From contig NZ_JACWFE010000022.1 of NCBI RefSeq assembly GCF_019749375.1, positions 1 to 64,000 of the forward strand: DNA of 64,000 bases, read 5' to 3'. The position numbers and the translations under genes are program-made. This DNA comes from Bacillus sp. S/N-304-OC-R1 (lineage in GTDB: Bacteria; Bacillota; Bacilli; Bacillales; Cytobacillaceae). The notes beneath the pieces are model-generated. The model was given only the letters and a program-made list of their open reading frames with translations. It was not told the origin of the DNA and did not search any database. This document shows positions 25,881 through 35,103 of the stretch, in pieces. How positions within the stretch are numbered: position 1 is the stretch's first letter; each line of letters opens with the position of its first letter.

Positions 25881-26783
25881 TCATATTCGTCCTTCTTCTT
25901 TTAGTATTGTAATTAACGCATCCACAATTTGTTCGTCGTAGTGAGTGCCTGAGAGCCTTTGTAGTTCATCTATGGCAAACTGGCAGTTGAAGCCTTTTCT
26001 ATAGGCACGATCTTCGGTCATGGCATCAAATGTGTCACTTACGGCAATTATTTTTGCCTCGAGTAAAATTTCATCGCCCTTTAATCCTTTAGGATACCCT
26101 GTTCCATTCAGCCTTTCATGGTGTTGCTCGATGATGGTTGAAATTTCATGGTAGTATAAGTCCTTCACCATTTCTGCACCATCTATTGGATGACGCTTTA
26201 TAATGGCAAATTCCTCGTCTGTTAGTTTACCAGGCTTATTTAAAATCTCACCTGGGGTATTTATTTTTCCAATATCATGGAGTATAGAAGATATATATAA
26301 ATTTTCTAATCTATCTTTTGACAGCAGTAATTTTTTAGCAATTTTCACAGCATATTCTGAAACTCTTTCACTGTGTTTGAATGTATAACGATCCTTTTTC
26401 TCTACTTCGTCTACAATATTTTTGAGATTCGTAATACCTTCACTTAACTGAAAGAAAGTTGGTTCAGTAATCACCCATAAATAAACTACTTCGGTTAGTG
26501 TTGTAAAGTAAATTGGTTCTTCTAAATTAATTGCTGAATAATAATCATGAGGACCGAGTTCTATTTTCTCTCCATTTAAATCGCACACCATTTTACCCTT
26601 TATTATGTAGAAAAACTCCATGACATTTGGATTTTCACTTGGATAAACATAAAATAAATTATCTTTTGAAATTGTCTGAATCATAATTTCAGCTCCATCC
26701 CCTCGAGCTAGCAAACTAATATCAAACTGATCCAAAGTAACTTTTTCTAAATTTTCACCTTTTCTCTTTATTGTAAATGTCAC
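25881..26783 (-). CDS. Cupin/HD-GYP domain protein, probable c-di-GMP phosphodiesterase
   Basis: A 300-residue protein. Residues about 40-110 look like a cupin fold (FFYIIKGKMVCDLNGEKIELG). Residues about 125-300 are a complete HD-GYP domain: HSERVSEYAVKIAKKL, ILHDIGKINTPGEIL, HHERLNGTGYPKGLKG and KIIAVSDTFDAMTEDRAYR. All the metal-binding and GYP residues that define active HD-GYP enzymes are visible. The start is GTG at 26783 with GAGGTG six bases upstream. No membrane helix is seen. Its location 2 kb from a c-di-GMP riboswitch supports a role in that signal. The ligand of the cupin part is unknown. Confidence 0.82.
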   Translation of the reverse strand: MTFTIKRKGENLEKVTLDQFDISLLARGDGAEIMIQTISKDNLFYVYPSENPNVMEFFYIIKGKMVCDLNGEKIELGPHDYYSAINLEEPIYFTTLTEVVYLWVITEPTFFQLSEGITNLKNIVDEVEKKDRYTFKHSERVSEYAVKIAKKLLLSKDRLENLYISSILHDIGKINTPGEILNKPGKLTDEEFAIIKRHPIDGAEMVKDLYYHEISTIIEQHHERLNGTGYPKGLKGDEILLEAKIIAVSDTFDAMTEDRAYRKGFNCQFAIDELQRLSGTHYDEQIVDALITILKEEGRI

Positions 26784-26888
26784 CTATATCACCTCAAAAC
26801 TTTGTCATTACGGGGGCAAGGCATCATCAATAAAATACTGGCCTCCCCCCTGTCTATACAGCCTCATGCAACATTCCGGTTATTACCA

Positions 26889-27578
26889 TTACATCTTTAC
26901 AACTCGAACAGGATCAATCCATACCCATTGATCAGCGAAACGAACCAGTGTCCAGCTGCATTCAGCAATGACCCCTTTATCCGCGGCCTTTTTAATTACC
27001 TCTGCTGACATTTCTAATGTTTCGTTGTAAACATTATCTATCACCTTTTGTAGTTCTTTTGCATATCTTTCTGTTTTCTCTAATAGTTTCTCTTGTTTTT
27101 TATCTAATTTCTCTTCTAACTTGCTGAGCTTTTTGTTTAACTTTTCAGTATTTTTATCTCCTGAGGCTATTTGAACTGTAAGTTCTTCAATATCTAATTG
27201 AATTTCATTAATTTTCTCTTCAATTTTTGCTTGCTGTTCTGCGATTTGGTCCTCAATTTTTGCTATTTTCTCTTCCAATTTCTTTTCTTTCTTTTCTTCC
27301 TTTGTAGCTTTCTCTAATTCTTTCAAAGCTTTTTCTTTCTCTTCCTTTAACTTGAATACTTTGTCACCTTCTTCTATTTTTCGCACTTCTGTTAAGTATT
27401 CAACTTGGAGTTCATCTGCCTTTTTTACTGCTTTTTCAATTTTTTTGTCTATCTCTTTATTTGTCTTTTCAATCATTTCTAATGCCTTTTGAACATCTTC
27501 ATCTTTAGCAGCAAGGGCTGGTGACCCTACACCTAAAAATAATGCTGCTGAAAATAAAATAGATAATATTTTTTTCAT
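26889..27578 (-). CDS. Secreted coiled-coil protein of unknown function
   Basis: About 229 residues. A signal peptide (MKKILSILFSAALFLGVGSP, cleaved near ALAA) is followed by about 150 residues of Lys/Glu-rich heptads predicted to form a long coiled coil. A short C-terminal module ends CSWTLVRFADQWVWIDPVRV. The ATG at 27578 is chosen (AAGGAG 11 bases upstream); a GTG at 27590 overlaps the ribosome site itself. It stands alone. Surface or cell-wall association is inference, and no family is recognised. Confidence 0.7.
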   Translation of the reverse strand: MKKILSILFSAALFLGVGSPALAAKDEDVQKALEMIEKTNKEIDKKIEKAVKKADELQVEYLTEVRKIEEGDKVFKLKEEKEKALKELEKATKEEKKEKKLEEKIAKIEDQIAEQQAKIEEKINEIQLDIEELTVQIASGDKNTEKLNKKLSKLEEKLDKKQEKLLEKTERYAKELQKVIDNVYNETLEMSAEVIKKAADKGVIAECSWTLVRFADQWVWIDPVRVVKM

Positions 27579-28024
27579 CTCTAAAAACACTCCTTTTTTA
27601 TTAGTTTGAGAACAAAAGTGTTTGTTAATAGACAGAACAAATTCCCACCGTAAAATAGCAATTCCATTCCGCCTATTAAAAAAATAGTAAACTAGACCTA
27701 TATATAGTATATTTTAAATTATTTAGAATTTTGTCAAAATAAGTAAATATTTTCGATAAGTTATCGACATAATTCACCATTTAATTGAATATTTAACGGA
27801 GTAAAATGGAGAATTGCGGACTCTAGTTAAATAAAGCTGGAATGAGAGCTTGCCTTAGGAACCTGTTCCGATCTATCCCGGTTAATATAATATAGGTTCA
27901 ATTTCATTAATTGGGTTTACTTAATCCATTTTGTTTTTTTACATACCTACTAATTCTATTAGTGTTAATGGACTCATACATTAGTATTAGGACTAGATAG
28001 ATATATTTGACTGGGGAGAGGTTT

Positions 28025-29245
28025 TTGGCAAAGGTAAAAACTCTGAAGGAAAATCATTTAATATTAGCATTATTATTTGCTGGATGGTCACTTGGTAATT
28101 TAGATCGATTTGTGATGAACTATGCTGTCATTAACATTAGTAAGGATTTACATCTTAGTGCAGCTTCTACAGGATTTCTCCTCAGCAGTTTTTTTGCTGG
28201 GTATGCTCTCATGCAAATTCCTGGAGGCTGGTTAGCTGATCGATTTGGTTCAAGAAAAGTTTTATTAACAGCTATCATTATGTGGTCAATCTTTACCGCT
28301 TTAACAGGTGCAGCTTGGTCATTAACCTCTATACTTATTATTCGTTTTTTATTCGGTATTGGTGAAGGGGGCTATATGCCTGCTGGGTCAAAGCTCATTG
28401 CTCAAACTTTTCCTTCCTCGGAAAGAGGAAGAGCGATGTCAATTGTTCTTTCATCAGGGGCTTTTCTAGGAATTCTTACACCTATATTTGCGACAACAAT
28501 GATGGCAACTATTGGGTGGCGTGCAATGTTTTGGATTATTGGCGGAATTGGAGTTTTATTAGCTACTATCTTTTGGTATTACATAAAAGACCCTCAAACG
28601 GTTGTAGAGGATGACCAAGAGGAATTACACACTAATGAGCCAAAATCCTTGCTTCAGCTTCTAAAACACCCCTTTGTTTGGAGCCTATTCATAGCTTCAT
28701 TTAGTGTAAATGCGATAAACTGGGGGCTTTTATCATGGATGCCAACCTATTTAGTTAATGTTCGGGGATTAGAACTGCTTAAACTAGGCTGGATTGCAGC
28801 CATTCCAGGGCTGGCTGCCATTATCGGAACATTTGGCGCAGGTTATCTTTTAGATAAATTACCGAAGGGCAAAGAATATATTTACGGTATTGTTAGTTCA
28901 GCTTGTGTTGGTATTTTGTTATATCTCATGTTTAAGGCAAGCAGTGTCACTGAATTCATGGTTTACCAAACGATCATCATGATTTTTGGTGCTTTTCTCA
29001 TCATCTTCCTCCCAACGAATGTATTAAAGACTGTACCAACAGAAATAGTTGGCTCCACAATGGGTTTCGTCAGTTTCGGCGGACAGCTCGCTGGTTTTGT
29101 TACCCCTATTGCCATTGGATTTATTGTTGAGGCGTCTAAAGGCTCATTTGATGCAGCATTCTGGCTTCTCATCGGGTTTGCTATCATTTGTACGCTATCA
29201 TTTATATCTTTTTTTATAAAAAGTGGACCCTCCTCTGGAAAATAA
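28025..29245 (+). CDS. MFS transporter, anion:cation symporter-like
   Basis: About 406 residues with 12 predicted helices. The N-terminus (FAGWSLGNLDRFVMNYAVINI) and the loop GGWLADRFGSRKVLL fit the ACS group that moves sugar acids or other organic anions; the substrate is unknown. The start is TTG at 28025, six bases after GGGGAG; an earlier in-frame TTG at 28007 would overlap the ribosome site. The 430-base region upstream (27600-28020) has no gene. It contains a GGAACCTGTTCC palindrome (27858-27869) that could be an operator. Confidence 0.83.
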   Translation: MAKVKTLKENHLILALLFAGWSLGNLDRFVMNYAVINISKDLHLSAASTGFLLSSFFAGYALMQIPGGWLADRFGSRKVLLTAIIMWSIFTALTGAAWSLTSILIIRFLFGIGEGGYMPAGSKLIAQTFPSSERGRAMSIVLSSGAFLGILTPIFATTMMATIGWRAMFWIIGGIGVLLATIFWYYIKDPQTVVEDDQEELHTNEPKSLLQLLKHPFVWSLFIASFSVNAINWGLLSWMPTYLVNVRGLELLKLGWIAAIPGLAAIIGTFGAGYLLDKLPKGKEYIYGIVSSACVGILLYLMFKASSVTEFMVYQTIIMIFGAFLIIFLPTNVLKTVPTEIVGSTMGFVSFGGQLAGFVTPIAIGFIVEASKGSFDAAFWLLIGFAIICTLSFISFFIKSGPSSGK

Positions 29246-29247
29246 AG

Positions 29248-29282
29248 AAGGCATGATTTCGTTGTAGATCGAATCATGCCTT
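29248..29282. terminator. Bidirectional terminator between the MFS gene and proC
   Basis: AAGGCATGATT and AATCATGCCTT form a perfect 11-pair stem immediately after the MFS stop and before the convergent proC stop. Confidence 0.85.
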
Positions 29283-29291
29283 ATCATTCAT

Positions 29292-30104
29292 TTAGTTTTT
29301 CATTAATTCCTCGTCTCTTTTAATCGTAGCATCTACACCCTTAATGACGGTTGAGATGAAAGCATGATCTTCTAATGCTACTAATCCGGCAACGGTTGTT
29401 CCGCCGGGAGAGCAGACTCGATTGATGAGCACCCATGGATCCTCGTCACTTTCAAGGATCATTTTTGCGCTTCCTAAGACGGCTTGTGCAGCAATTTTAT
29501 TCGCCAAATCCTTTGGCATGCCATTTTTCACTGCTCCACGAGCTAAGGAATCAATAAATAAATACGCATAAGCGGGTGAGCTTCCAGCTATGGCAGTAAA
29601 GGTACTGAAATGCTGTTCAGGTAATTCAATGGCCATTCCAATCGCATTAAACATGCCTAAAACAAAGTTTACTTGCTCCTGACTGGCAGCTTTATTTCCG
29701 CATACAGCAGCAGCACCTTCACCAATCATGACATTCACATTTGGCATCACTCTAATAATTGCGAGGTCGTTTTCTGCCTCTATCAAATTTTGGATTTTTT
29801 CAATTGATGTACCAGCTGCAATGGAAACGATTAGCGGATTCTTGTCTTTGATTAATTCCTTCATCGGCGCCAAAACCGTCTCAAACTGATTTGGTTTAAC
29901 AGCTAACATTACAATGTCCGCCCGCTTCACGACCTCCTGGCCAGATTCACAGGCATTTGTCTTCGTTTCACATACAAACCCATTCATCTTTTCCGTATCG
30001 ACATCAAATACATAAATGTCTTCTGCTCTTGTATGCTCTGTTTGAATCATCCCTTTAATGATCGCACTAGCCATATTTCCTGTCCCAACAAATCCTACTT
30101 TCAT
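29292..30104 (-). CDS. proC: Pyrroline-5-carboxylate reductase
   Basis: Last step of proline synthesis: NAD(P)H-dependent reduction of pyrroline-5-carboxylate to proline. The 270-residue protein has an N-terminal Rossmann motif GFVGTGNMASAIIKGM, then MLAVKPNQF and IIRVMPNVNVMIGEGAAAVC, and the C-terminal dimerisation signature SSPAYAYLFIDSLARGAVKNGMP and CSPGGTTVAGL. No proA, proB or proI genes are adjacent. The start is ATG after AAGGAG. Confidence 0.95.
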   Translation of the reverse strand: MKVGFVGTGNMASAIIKGMIQTEHTRAEDIYVFDVDTEKMNGFVCETKTNACESGQEVVKRADIVMLAVKPNQFETVLAPMKELIKDKNPLIVSIAAGTSIEKIQNLIEAENDLAIIRVMPNVNVMIGEGAAAVCGNKAASQEQVNFVLGMFNAIGMAIELPEQHFSTFTAIAGSSPAYAYLFIDSLARGAVKNGMPKDLANKIAAQAVLGSAKMILESDEDPWVLINRVCSPGGTTVAGLVALEDHAFISTVIKGVDATIKRDEELMKN

Positions 30105-30198
30105 CTTAAAAAACTCCTTAGAATCATATTTGTGAAACTTTTAAGAGCTCTATTTTTTAAAAATTATTATAAATATATAGATGGAAAATAACTACATG

Positions 30199-30215
30199 GC
30201 TAAGGAAACGTTCCT
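30199..30215. terminator. Weak hairpin between proC and the methyltransferase gene
   Basis: TAAGGAA and TTCCTTA pair around a three-base loop. The U-tract on the minus strand is absent, so function is uncertain. Confidence 0.3.
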
Positions 30216-30261
30216 TATTTATTCAAACTTATAAGTCGAAAAATGAACAATTTTTCAATTG

Positions 30262-31206
30262 TCATTCACATACAATCACTTCACGAGTAAATGAGCCTTT
30301 CTTTACAACTGCACGATCCACAATAATGAATCCTGTATGTTTAAGAATGTCATCAATCGGTTCAACCGTCACAACTAAAACCTTTTTTGCGAATCGGCGG
30401 GCACTTAGGAGCATTTCTGTCTTTTCTTCTAAAGTGATAACTGAACATAAATTATAGGGCAGATCAATCATAGCCACATCATATTCACTAGTGATGTCAC
30501 GAATATCCGCCAATTTTACTTCTCCAGAAAACCTGAAATGGGCGATATTCTCTCTGGCTCCGCCAAGAACAAGAGGATTTCTGTCGCTCCCTACTATATC
30601 TATTCCCATTGATAGGGCTTCAACGAGGACAGTCCCTATTCCGCAGCAAGGATCAATAGCTTTGACCCCACTTGGATCGGGAATAGCGATATTGACAATA
30701 GCTCTTGCCACACGTGTATTCAGCGCTGTGGAGTAACTATGTGGCTTCTGCTGATGCTGAAACCATATAGGCTCACCTTCAACATAGTCTCCGAACATCC
30801 ATCTTCCATTTACGACGATGACGGCAAATATCCGCTGTGGCTGGCGGAGATCGGCTACACCATTTATGTGTAATCCTATTTCCCTTTCCATTTTACGCCT
30901 GTCCTCAAATCCCACCTTTTCAGTTTTTGAAGAATAGCGGCTTTTTACAAATAACACTTTATATGTTTCACTCACTTGAAGATCAGCCAACTGGATAAGA
31001 AGATGTTGAAGACTGTCTGCTTCATATAGGACAGAAATTCTCTCCTTCATAAACGGACTTCTGCTCGGGTCGATTTTTATGCAGCTTTCCACAATTCCAG
31101 CTGCAGGCTCCACTCCAAATAATGTACGCATTTCTAAGGCGCATAACGATTGTTCCTCCTCGTAGCAGGAGTATGTGTATATATGTTTTCTATGCAAGTT
31201 ACTCAT
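30262..31206 (-). CDS. TRM11-like SAM-dependent RNA methyltransferase
   Basis: A 314-residue protein. The C-terminal Rossmann methyltransferase shows the SAM motif DPCCGIGTVLVEALSMGIDIVG and the catalytic motif IV as DLPYN (an N/D-P-P-Y/F variant with Leu for the first Pro). DLPY-type motifs are typical of amino-methylating enzymes acting on guanine or adenine, and the fold resembles Trm11/Trm14 tRNA guanine-N2 methyltransferases. The N-terminal 150 residues are divergent and may bind RNA. The substrate is inference. It is monocistronic. Confidence 0.7.
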   Translation of the reverse strand: MSNLHRKHIYTYSCYEEEQSLCALEMRTLFGVEPAAGIVESCIKIDPSRSPFMKERISVLYEADSLQHLLIQLADLQVSETYKVLFVKSRYSSKTEKVGFEDRRKMEREIGLHINGVADLRQPQRIFAVIVVNGRWMFGDYVEGEPIWFQHQQKPHSYSTALNTRVARAIVNIAIPDPSGVKAIDPCCGIGTVLVEALSMGIDIVGSDRNPLVLGGARENIAHFRFSGEVKLADIRDITSEYDVAMIDLPYNLCSVITLEEKTEMLLSARRFAKKVLVVTVEPIDDILKHTGFIIVDRAVVKKGSFTREVIVCE

Positions 31207-31391
31207 CCTTTAGAAGTCTCTGTTAGTTTTAACTAATGCTATCATATCCTTTAATGAAAAACCTTACTGATAAGACTATTATTCTTTTTTACAACCATCC
31301 CCTAAATAATTGTATATTTTTCCTATTTAATAAAATAAAATGAAAATAAAGTGTCCTTATAAAAATATACCTGGAAGAAGGAAAATAACGT

Positions 31392-31835
31392 ATGCTGCAT
31401 TTAGAAACTATTACGAAAGATAACTGGCTAAAGGCGATTTCGCTGCGAGTAAGGGAAGATCAAACAAAATTTGTTGCATCAAATGCGGTGTCTCTTGCCC
31501 AGTTAAATTTTCTTGAAAATTTTAACGCAAAAGGAATTTATCTTGGAGAAGAAATGATTGGTTTCACGCTCTATGGAATTGACGAAGACGACCACGAATA
31601 TTGGATTTATCGTATGATGATTGATCAGAAACATCAAGGGAAAGGATATGGAAAGGAAGCTGTCCAGCTCGTAATAGACGACATTAGGAATAAAAAAGAG
31701 GAACGCCACCAAACTATTACCCTCTCCTATGAACCTACCAATGTACACGCAAAACGAATATACGAAAAAATGGGCTTTCAAGAAGTTGAAGGACTTATTA
31801 TTGGGGACGAACAAGTATCCCGCTATACGTATTAA
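31392..31835 (+). CDS. GNAT acetyltransferase, polyamine acetyltransferase-like
   Basis: A 147-residue single GNAT domain. The acetyl-CoA site is in YRMMIDQKHQGKGYGKEAVQ and the C-terminal TNVHAKRIYEKMGFQEVEG is conserved. The general sequence (EEMIGFTLYGIDEDD) resembles B. subtilis BltD, a spermine/spermidine acetyltransferase, so a polyamine substrate is possible but unproven. It is followed by a strong terminator. Confidence 0.78.
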   Translation: MLHLETITKDNWLKAISLRVREDQTKFVASNAVSLAQLNFLENFNAKGIYLGEEMIGFTLYGIDEDDHEYWIYRMMIDQKHQGKGYGKEAVQLVIDDIRNKKEERHQTITLSYEPTNVHAKRIYEKMGFQEVEGLIIGDEQVSRYTY

Positions 31836-31838
31836 TAT

Positions 31839-31879
31839 GACAAAGCTGATAAGGTCAATTTAGCCATATCAGCTTTGTC
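31839..31879 (+). terminator. Terminator after the GNAT gene
   Basis: GACAAAGCTGATA and TATCAGCTTTGTC form a perfect 13-pair stem followed by TTTTT. Confidence 0.9.
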
Positions 31880-31954
31880 TTTTTACATGCAAATAATGGA
31901 GATAGTTATACTCTTGACTTAATGGAAGAAAATATGCAATTATATATCATGTTA

Positions 31955-31976
31955 AATATTTCGCATACGAAATATT
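31955..31976. promoter_or_regulatory. Palindromic operator upstream of the marR-emrAB operon
   Basis: AATATTTCG-CATA-CGAAATATT has perfect 9-base arms. It lies 30-50 bases before the MarR start, the usual place for autoregulation by a MarR repressor. Assignment to this regulator is inference. Confidence 0.65.
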
Positions 31977-32006
31977 CGCATGGAAAGTAATAAATAAAGG
32001 AGTGTG

Positions 32007-32447
32007 ATGGTATTGAAAAATGCTTTTAACAATGAAGTACTGAATTCCTTTTCAGATATAAATAGGCTGATTTTTAAATTAGCGAAGTCCGATGCAGAAC
32101 GAAATGATTTAACGGTCGTTCAGCTTAAAACATTATATAAGGTTTCTTCTTTTCCAAATATTGGATTAGTCGAATTGGCTGAGCATTTAAAGCTGACCAA
32201 CAGTACGGTTAGCGGAGTCATTGATCGCTTAGTGCAAAGTGAGCTTATTCAGCGAAATGTGTCTCCAGCTGATAGGCGAGCTATTACGATCCATTTAACG
32301 GAAAAAGGGGAACTAAAGCTTAAACAAATTATTAAAGAAGAATCAGATTTAGTTCAGAAGCTTATTGAAATTAAACAGAAACTTTCAGAAGAAGAACTCA
32401 ATCAACTTTTAGAAATTCATAAGAAAATTGCAGAGATATTATCATAA
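32007..32447 (+). CDS. MarR-family transcriptional regulator
   Basis: About 146 residues; a winged helix-turn-helix repressor. The recognition region is VELAEHLKLTNSTVSGVIDRL and the wing ends VSPADRRAITIHLTEKG, both typical of MarR. It should bind the palindrome upstream and be released by a ligand, controlling the emrA/emrB-like genes that follow 72 bases on. Start choice is uncertain: GTG 32004, ATG 32007 or TTG 32013 all follow AAAGGAG; TTG has the best spacing and ATG is given here. Confidence 0.87.
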   Translation: MVLKNAFNNEVLNSFSDINRLIFKLAKSDAERNDLTVVQLKTLYKVSSFPNIGLVELAEHLKLTNSTVSGVIDRLVQSELIQRNVSPADRRAITIHLTEKGELKLKQIIKEESDLVQKLIEIKQKLSEEELNQLLEIHKKIAEILS

Positions 32448-32519
32448 TCGCTCATGCAACTTGAAAGACTAAATGGATAAGCATTGTATTTATAACTACA
32501 AATATCGGAGGAAACAAGC

Positions 32520-33167
32520 ATGAATACAAAACGGATGTTATTAATCAATGTTGTATTGCTAGTCCTGCTCGTAGGCGGCGGATTCTTTGGTTACTATTAT
32601 TACAATCAATCAGTCAATTATATTTCTACTGATAACGCGCAAGTCGCTGGACAGCAGGTGAAAATTTCTGCTCCGGCAAATGGTGTTTTAACAGAGTGGA
32701 ATGGGAATATAGGAGATGTGTTTAAAAAAGGAGACACAATTGGAGTCATCCAATCTATTGGGGAAAATGGTCGAGTGGATATCCCTGTTACAGCACCGGA
32801 TAACGGAACCATTGTTCAATCAAATGCGGTCGAGAACTCTTTTCTAGCTGCAGGTACACCACTTGCGATCAGCTATGACTTAAATAATCTTTGGATTACA
32901 GCAAACATTGAAGAAACTTCCATTAACGAAGTAAAGGTCGGTCAAGAGGTTGATATCAAAGTAGATGCTTATCCAAACTTGGAAATCAGCGGAAATGTTG
33001 AGCAAATTGGGCTAGCAACTGCTGGTACATTCTCATTATTGCCAAATAATAATACATCAGGAAACTATACAAAACAGACTCAAGTAATTCCTGTGAAGAT
33101 TTCGTTAGAAAACCATGTTGAAAAATTAGTTCCTGGGATGAATGCAACTGTACGAATTCATAAGTAG
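32520..33167 (+). CDS. HlyD/EmrA-type membrane fusion protein
   Basis: A 215-residue adaptor with one N-terminal membrane helix (LLINVVLLVLLVGGGFFGYY), then a biotinyl-lipoyl-like half motif (VKISAPANGVLTEWNGNIGDVFKKGD) and the beta-barrel domain. It is short because the long alpha-hairpin of Gram-negative EmrA is absent, as expected without an outer membrane. It works with the MFS exporter directly downstream (gap of eight bases) in drug efflux. AGGAGG-like spacing before the ATG is good. Confidence 0.85.
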   Translation: MNTKRMLLINVVLLVLLVGGGFFGYYYYNQSVNYISTDNAQVAGQQVKISAPANGVLTEWNGNIGDVFKKGDTIGVIQSIGENGRVDIPVTAPDNGTIVQSNAVENSFLAAGTPLAISYDLNNLWITANIEETSINEVKVGQEVDIKVDAYPNLEISGNVEQIGLATAGTFSLLPNNNTSGNYTKQTQVIPVKISLENHVEKLVPGMNATVRIHK

Positions 33168-33175
33168 GTGATGAA

Positions 33176-34942
33176 ATGACCATATATTTAACCGGTTATA
33201 TTCTCGTAGCGATCATCCTTCTTGTGACAGTCAACTATATGATCCGCAAGCAAGACAAAGGCAAAATAGTTCGTACAGTGAAGGAGGATCTCGTTACAGA
33301 TGTAGCAGAAGAAACACAGACAAGTTCATCCGAAAGCATCGAACATGAAGAAGTAAAGCAGGCAGAAACTTCAGTGGTTAAAGAACAGCCTGCACATGAC
33401 AGCAATCCTGCTGATCAGGAATTTCACAGAGGAAAACTGATTGCTGCCATGATGCTTGGGGCATTTGTTGCTATCCTAAATCAGACATTATTAAATGTGG
33501 CCATTCCGCATATTATGAATGATCTAAACGTAACAGCTAGTACAGTTCAATGGCTTTCAACAGGATATATGCTCACAAATGGTATTTTTATTCCCATTAC
33601 AGCATTTTTGATTGCGCGGCTTGGTACAAGAAAATTATTTATAAGTGCGATTTCCGCCTTTACTGTAGGCTCATTAATTTGTTCATTATCAGCAACATTT
33701 TCTATGCTCATGATTGGCCGGGTTATACAAGCAGCAGGGGCAGGCGTGATCATGCCACTGCTTATGACTGTTTTCTTAACGATATACCCGCCAGAAAAAC
33801 GCGGTGCAGCAATGGGTCTTTTCGGAGTTGCCGTTTTATTCGCGCCGGCCATCGGTCCGACATTATCAGGCTGGCTAATCGGCCATTATTCATGGCGCAT
33901 CCTATTCGATATTGTCATTCCTTTTGGAATCCTTGCCCTTGTAATGGCTTTTTATTGGATGGTGGATGTAACAAAAATAACAAAGCCTAAATTTGATGTA
34001 CCTGGGTTTGTATTCTCTACAGTTGGCCTTGGGTTCTTATTATATGGATTTAGTGAGGCTGGAAATAACGGCTGGGATAGTGCGATCGTAATCAGTACAC
34101 TCATTATCGGAATCATTGGGCTCATTGCTTTTGTTACAAGAGAGCTTACGACTGATGAACCTATGCTTGATTTAAGGGTTTTCAAGTATGAGATTTTCAC
34201 TTTGACAACAATTATCAGTATGATCATTAATGTGGCAATGTTCGCGGCCATGCTCCTGCTCCCAATTTATTTACAGAATATCCGTGGGTTTAGTGCTCTC
34301 GATTCTGGCCTTTTGATGCTTCCTGGAGCCATCGCAATGGCGATCATGATGCCTATTTCCGGGCGTCTATTCGATAAGTTTGGTGCTCGCTGGCTTGCTG
34401 TCATTGGCCTTACCATTACAGTCCTTACTACATGGCAATTTACGAAGCTTACAATGTCTACATCCTATGGATTTATTATGTTTTTGTATGTGATGCGCAT
34501 GTTCGGTATGTCCTTCTTATCTATGACTGTGACAACTGAAGGAATGAATCAGCTGCCAACTAGACTTGCTGGGCACGGAACATCGGTTTCCAATACAGCA
34601 AGAACAGTTGCCGGCAGTCTGGGAACAGCCTTCTTGATTACTGTCATGACGACTAGAAGCAATTTCCATACAGCTGGCTTCGCAAATAGTATTACTAGTA
34701 ATAATCCTTATATTGCTGACTCGCTAGCAGGCCTAGGCAGAAGTGTGGCAGCTCTAGCTGGATTACCCCCTCAAGCCGGACAAACGCTTGCTACAACTGT
34801 TGTCTACGGCGAAGCTGTGAAAACAGCAACTATTAACGGAATCAATGATTCATTTGTCGTAGCGACCGGCATTGCCTCTTTAGCCTTGCTCCTTGCCTTC
34901 TTTATTAAAAGAGCAAAACCGCCCGCTAATGAGAAAAAGTAA
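33176..34942 (+). CDS. MFS drug exporter of the EmrB/QacA (DHA2, 14-helix) family
   Basis: A 588-residue exporter. The core from about residue 88 has 14 helices with MLGAFVAILNQTLLNVAIPH (motif D1), TRKLF in loop 2-3 and GRVIQAAGAGVIMPLLMTV (motif C region). It extrudes drugs or other toxicants by proton antiport together with the EmrA-like adaptor. Unusually, the first about 85 residues add a separate membrane helix (IYLTGYILVAIILLVTVNYM) and an acidic, Ser/Glu-rich linker not present in standard EmrB. The operon is marR-emrA-emrB with a terminator after it. The substrate is unknown. Confidence 0.88.
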   Translation: MTIYLTGYILVAIILLVTVNYMIRKQDKGKIVRTVKEDLVTDVAEETQTSSSESIEHEEVKQAETSVVKEQPAHDSNPADQEFHRGKLIAAMMLGAFVAILNQTLLNVAIPHIMNDLNVTASTVQWLSTGYMLTNGIFIPITAFLIARLGTRKLFISAISAFTVGSLICSLSATFSMLMIGRVIQAAGAGVIMPLLMTVFLTIYPPEKRGAAMGLFGVAVLFAPAIGPTLSGWLIGHYSWRILFDIVIPFGILALVMAFYWMVDVTKITKPKFDVPGFVFSTVGLGFLLYGFSEAGNNGWDSAIVISTLIIGIIGLIAFVTRELTTDEPMLDLRVFKYEIFTLTTIISMIINVAMFAAMLLLPIYLQNIRGFSALDSGLLMLPGAIAMAIMMPISGRLFDKFGARWLAVIGLTITVLTTWQFTKLTMSTSYGFIMFLYVMRMFGMSFLSMTVTTEGMNQLPTRLAGHGTSVSNTARTVAGSLGTAFLITVMTTRSNFHTAGFANSITSNNPYIADSLAGLGRSVAALAGLPPQAGQTLATTVVYGEAVKTATINGINDSFVVATGIASLALLLAFFIKRAKPPANEKK

Positions 34943-34955
34943 AATAAATTTAATG

Positions 34956-34989
34956 AAAGACGGCTCAAACATTGGTTTGAGTCGTCTTT
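34956..34989 (+). terminator. Terminator after the marR-emrAB operon
   Basis: AAAGACGGCTCAAAC and GTTTGAGTCGTCTTT pair with one G-T wobble and are followed by TTTTTTCTG. Confidence 0.9.
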
Positions 34990-35103
34990 TTTTCTGATTA
35001 GGAAGTGAAGATCTTAGTTATTTTGCCGATATAACTATATACATTTTTTTACTTAAATTAAGCATTATATGGATTTGAGTGAGATCTACCTAGGAGGAAC
35101 ATC

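Noticed and set aside
27858..27869. GGAACCTGTTCC palindrome that recalls a LexA (SOS) box
   Set aside because: The Bacillus LexA box needs GAAC and GTTC four bases apart with flanking CG; here the spacing is two. Kept only as a possible unrelated operator.
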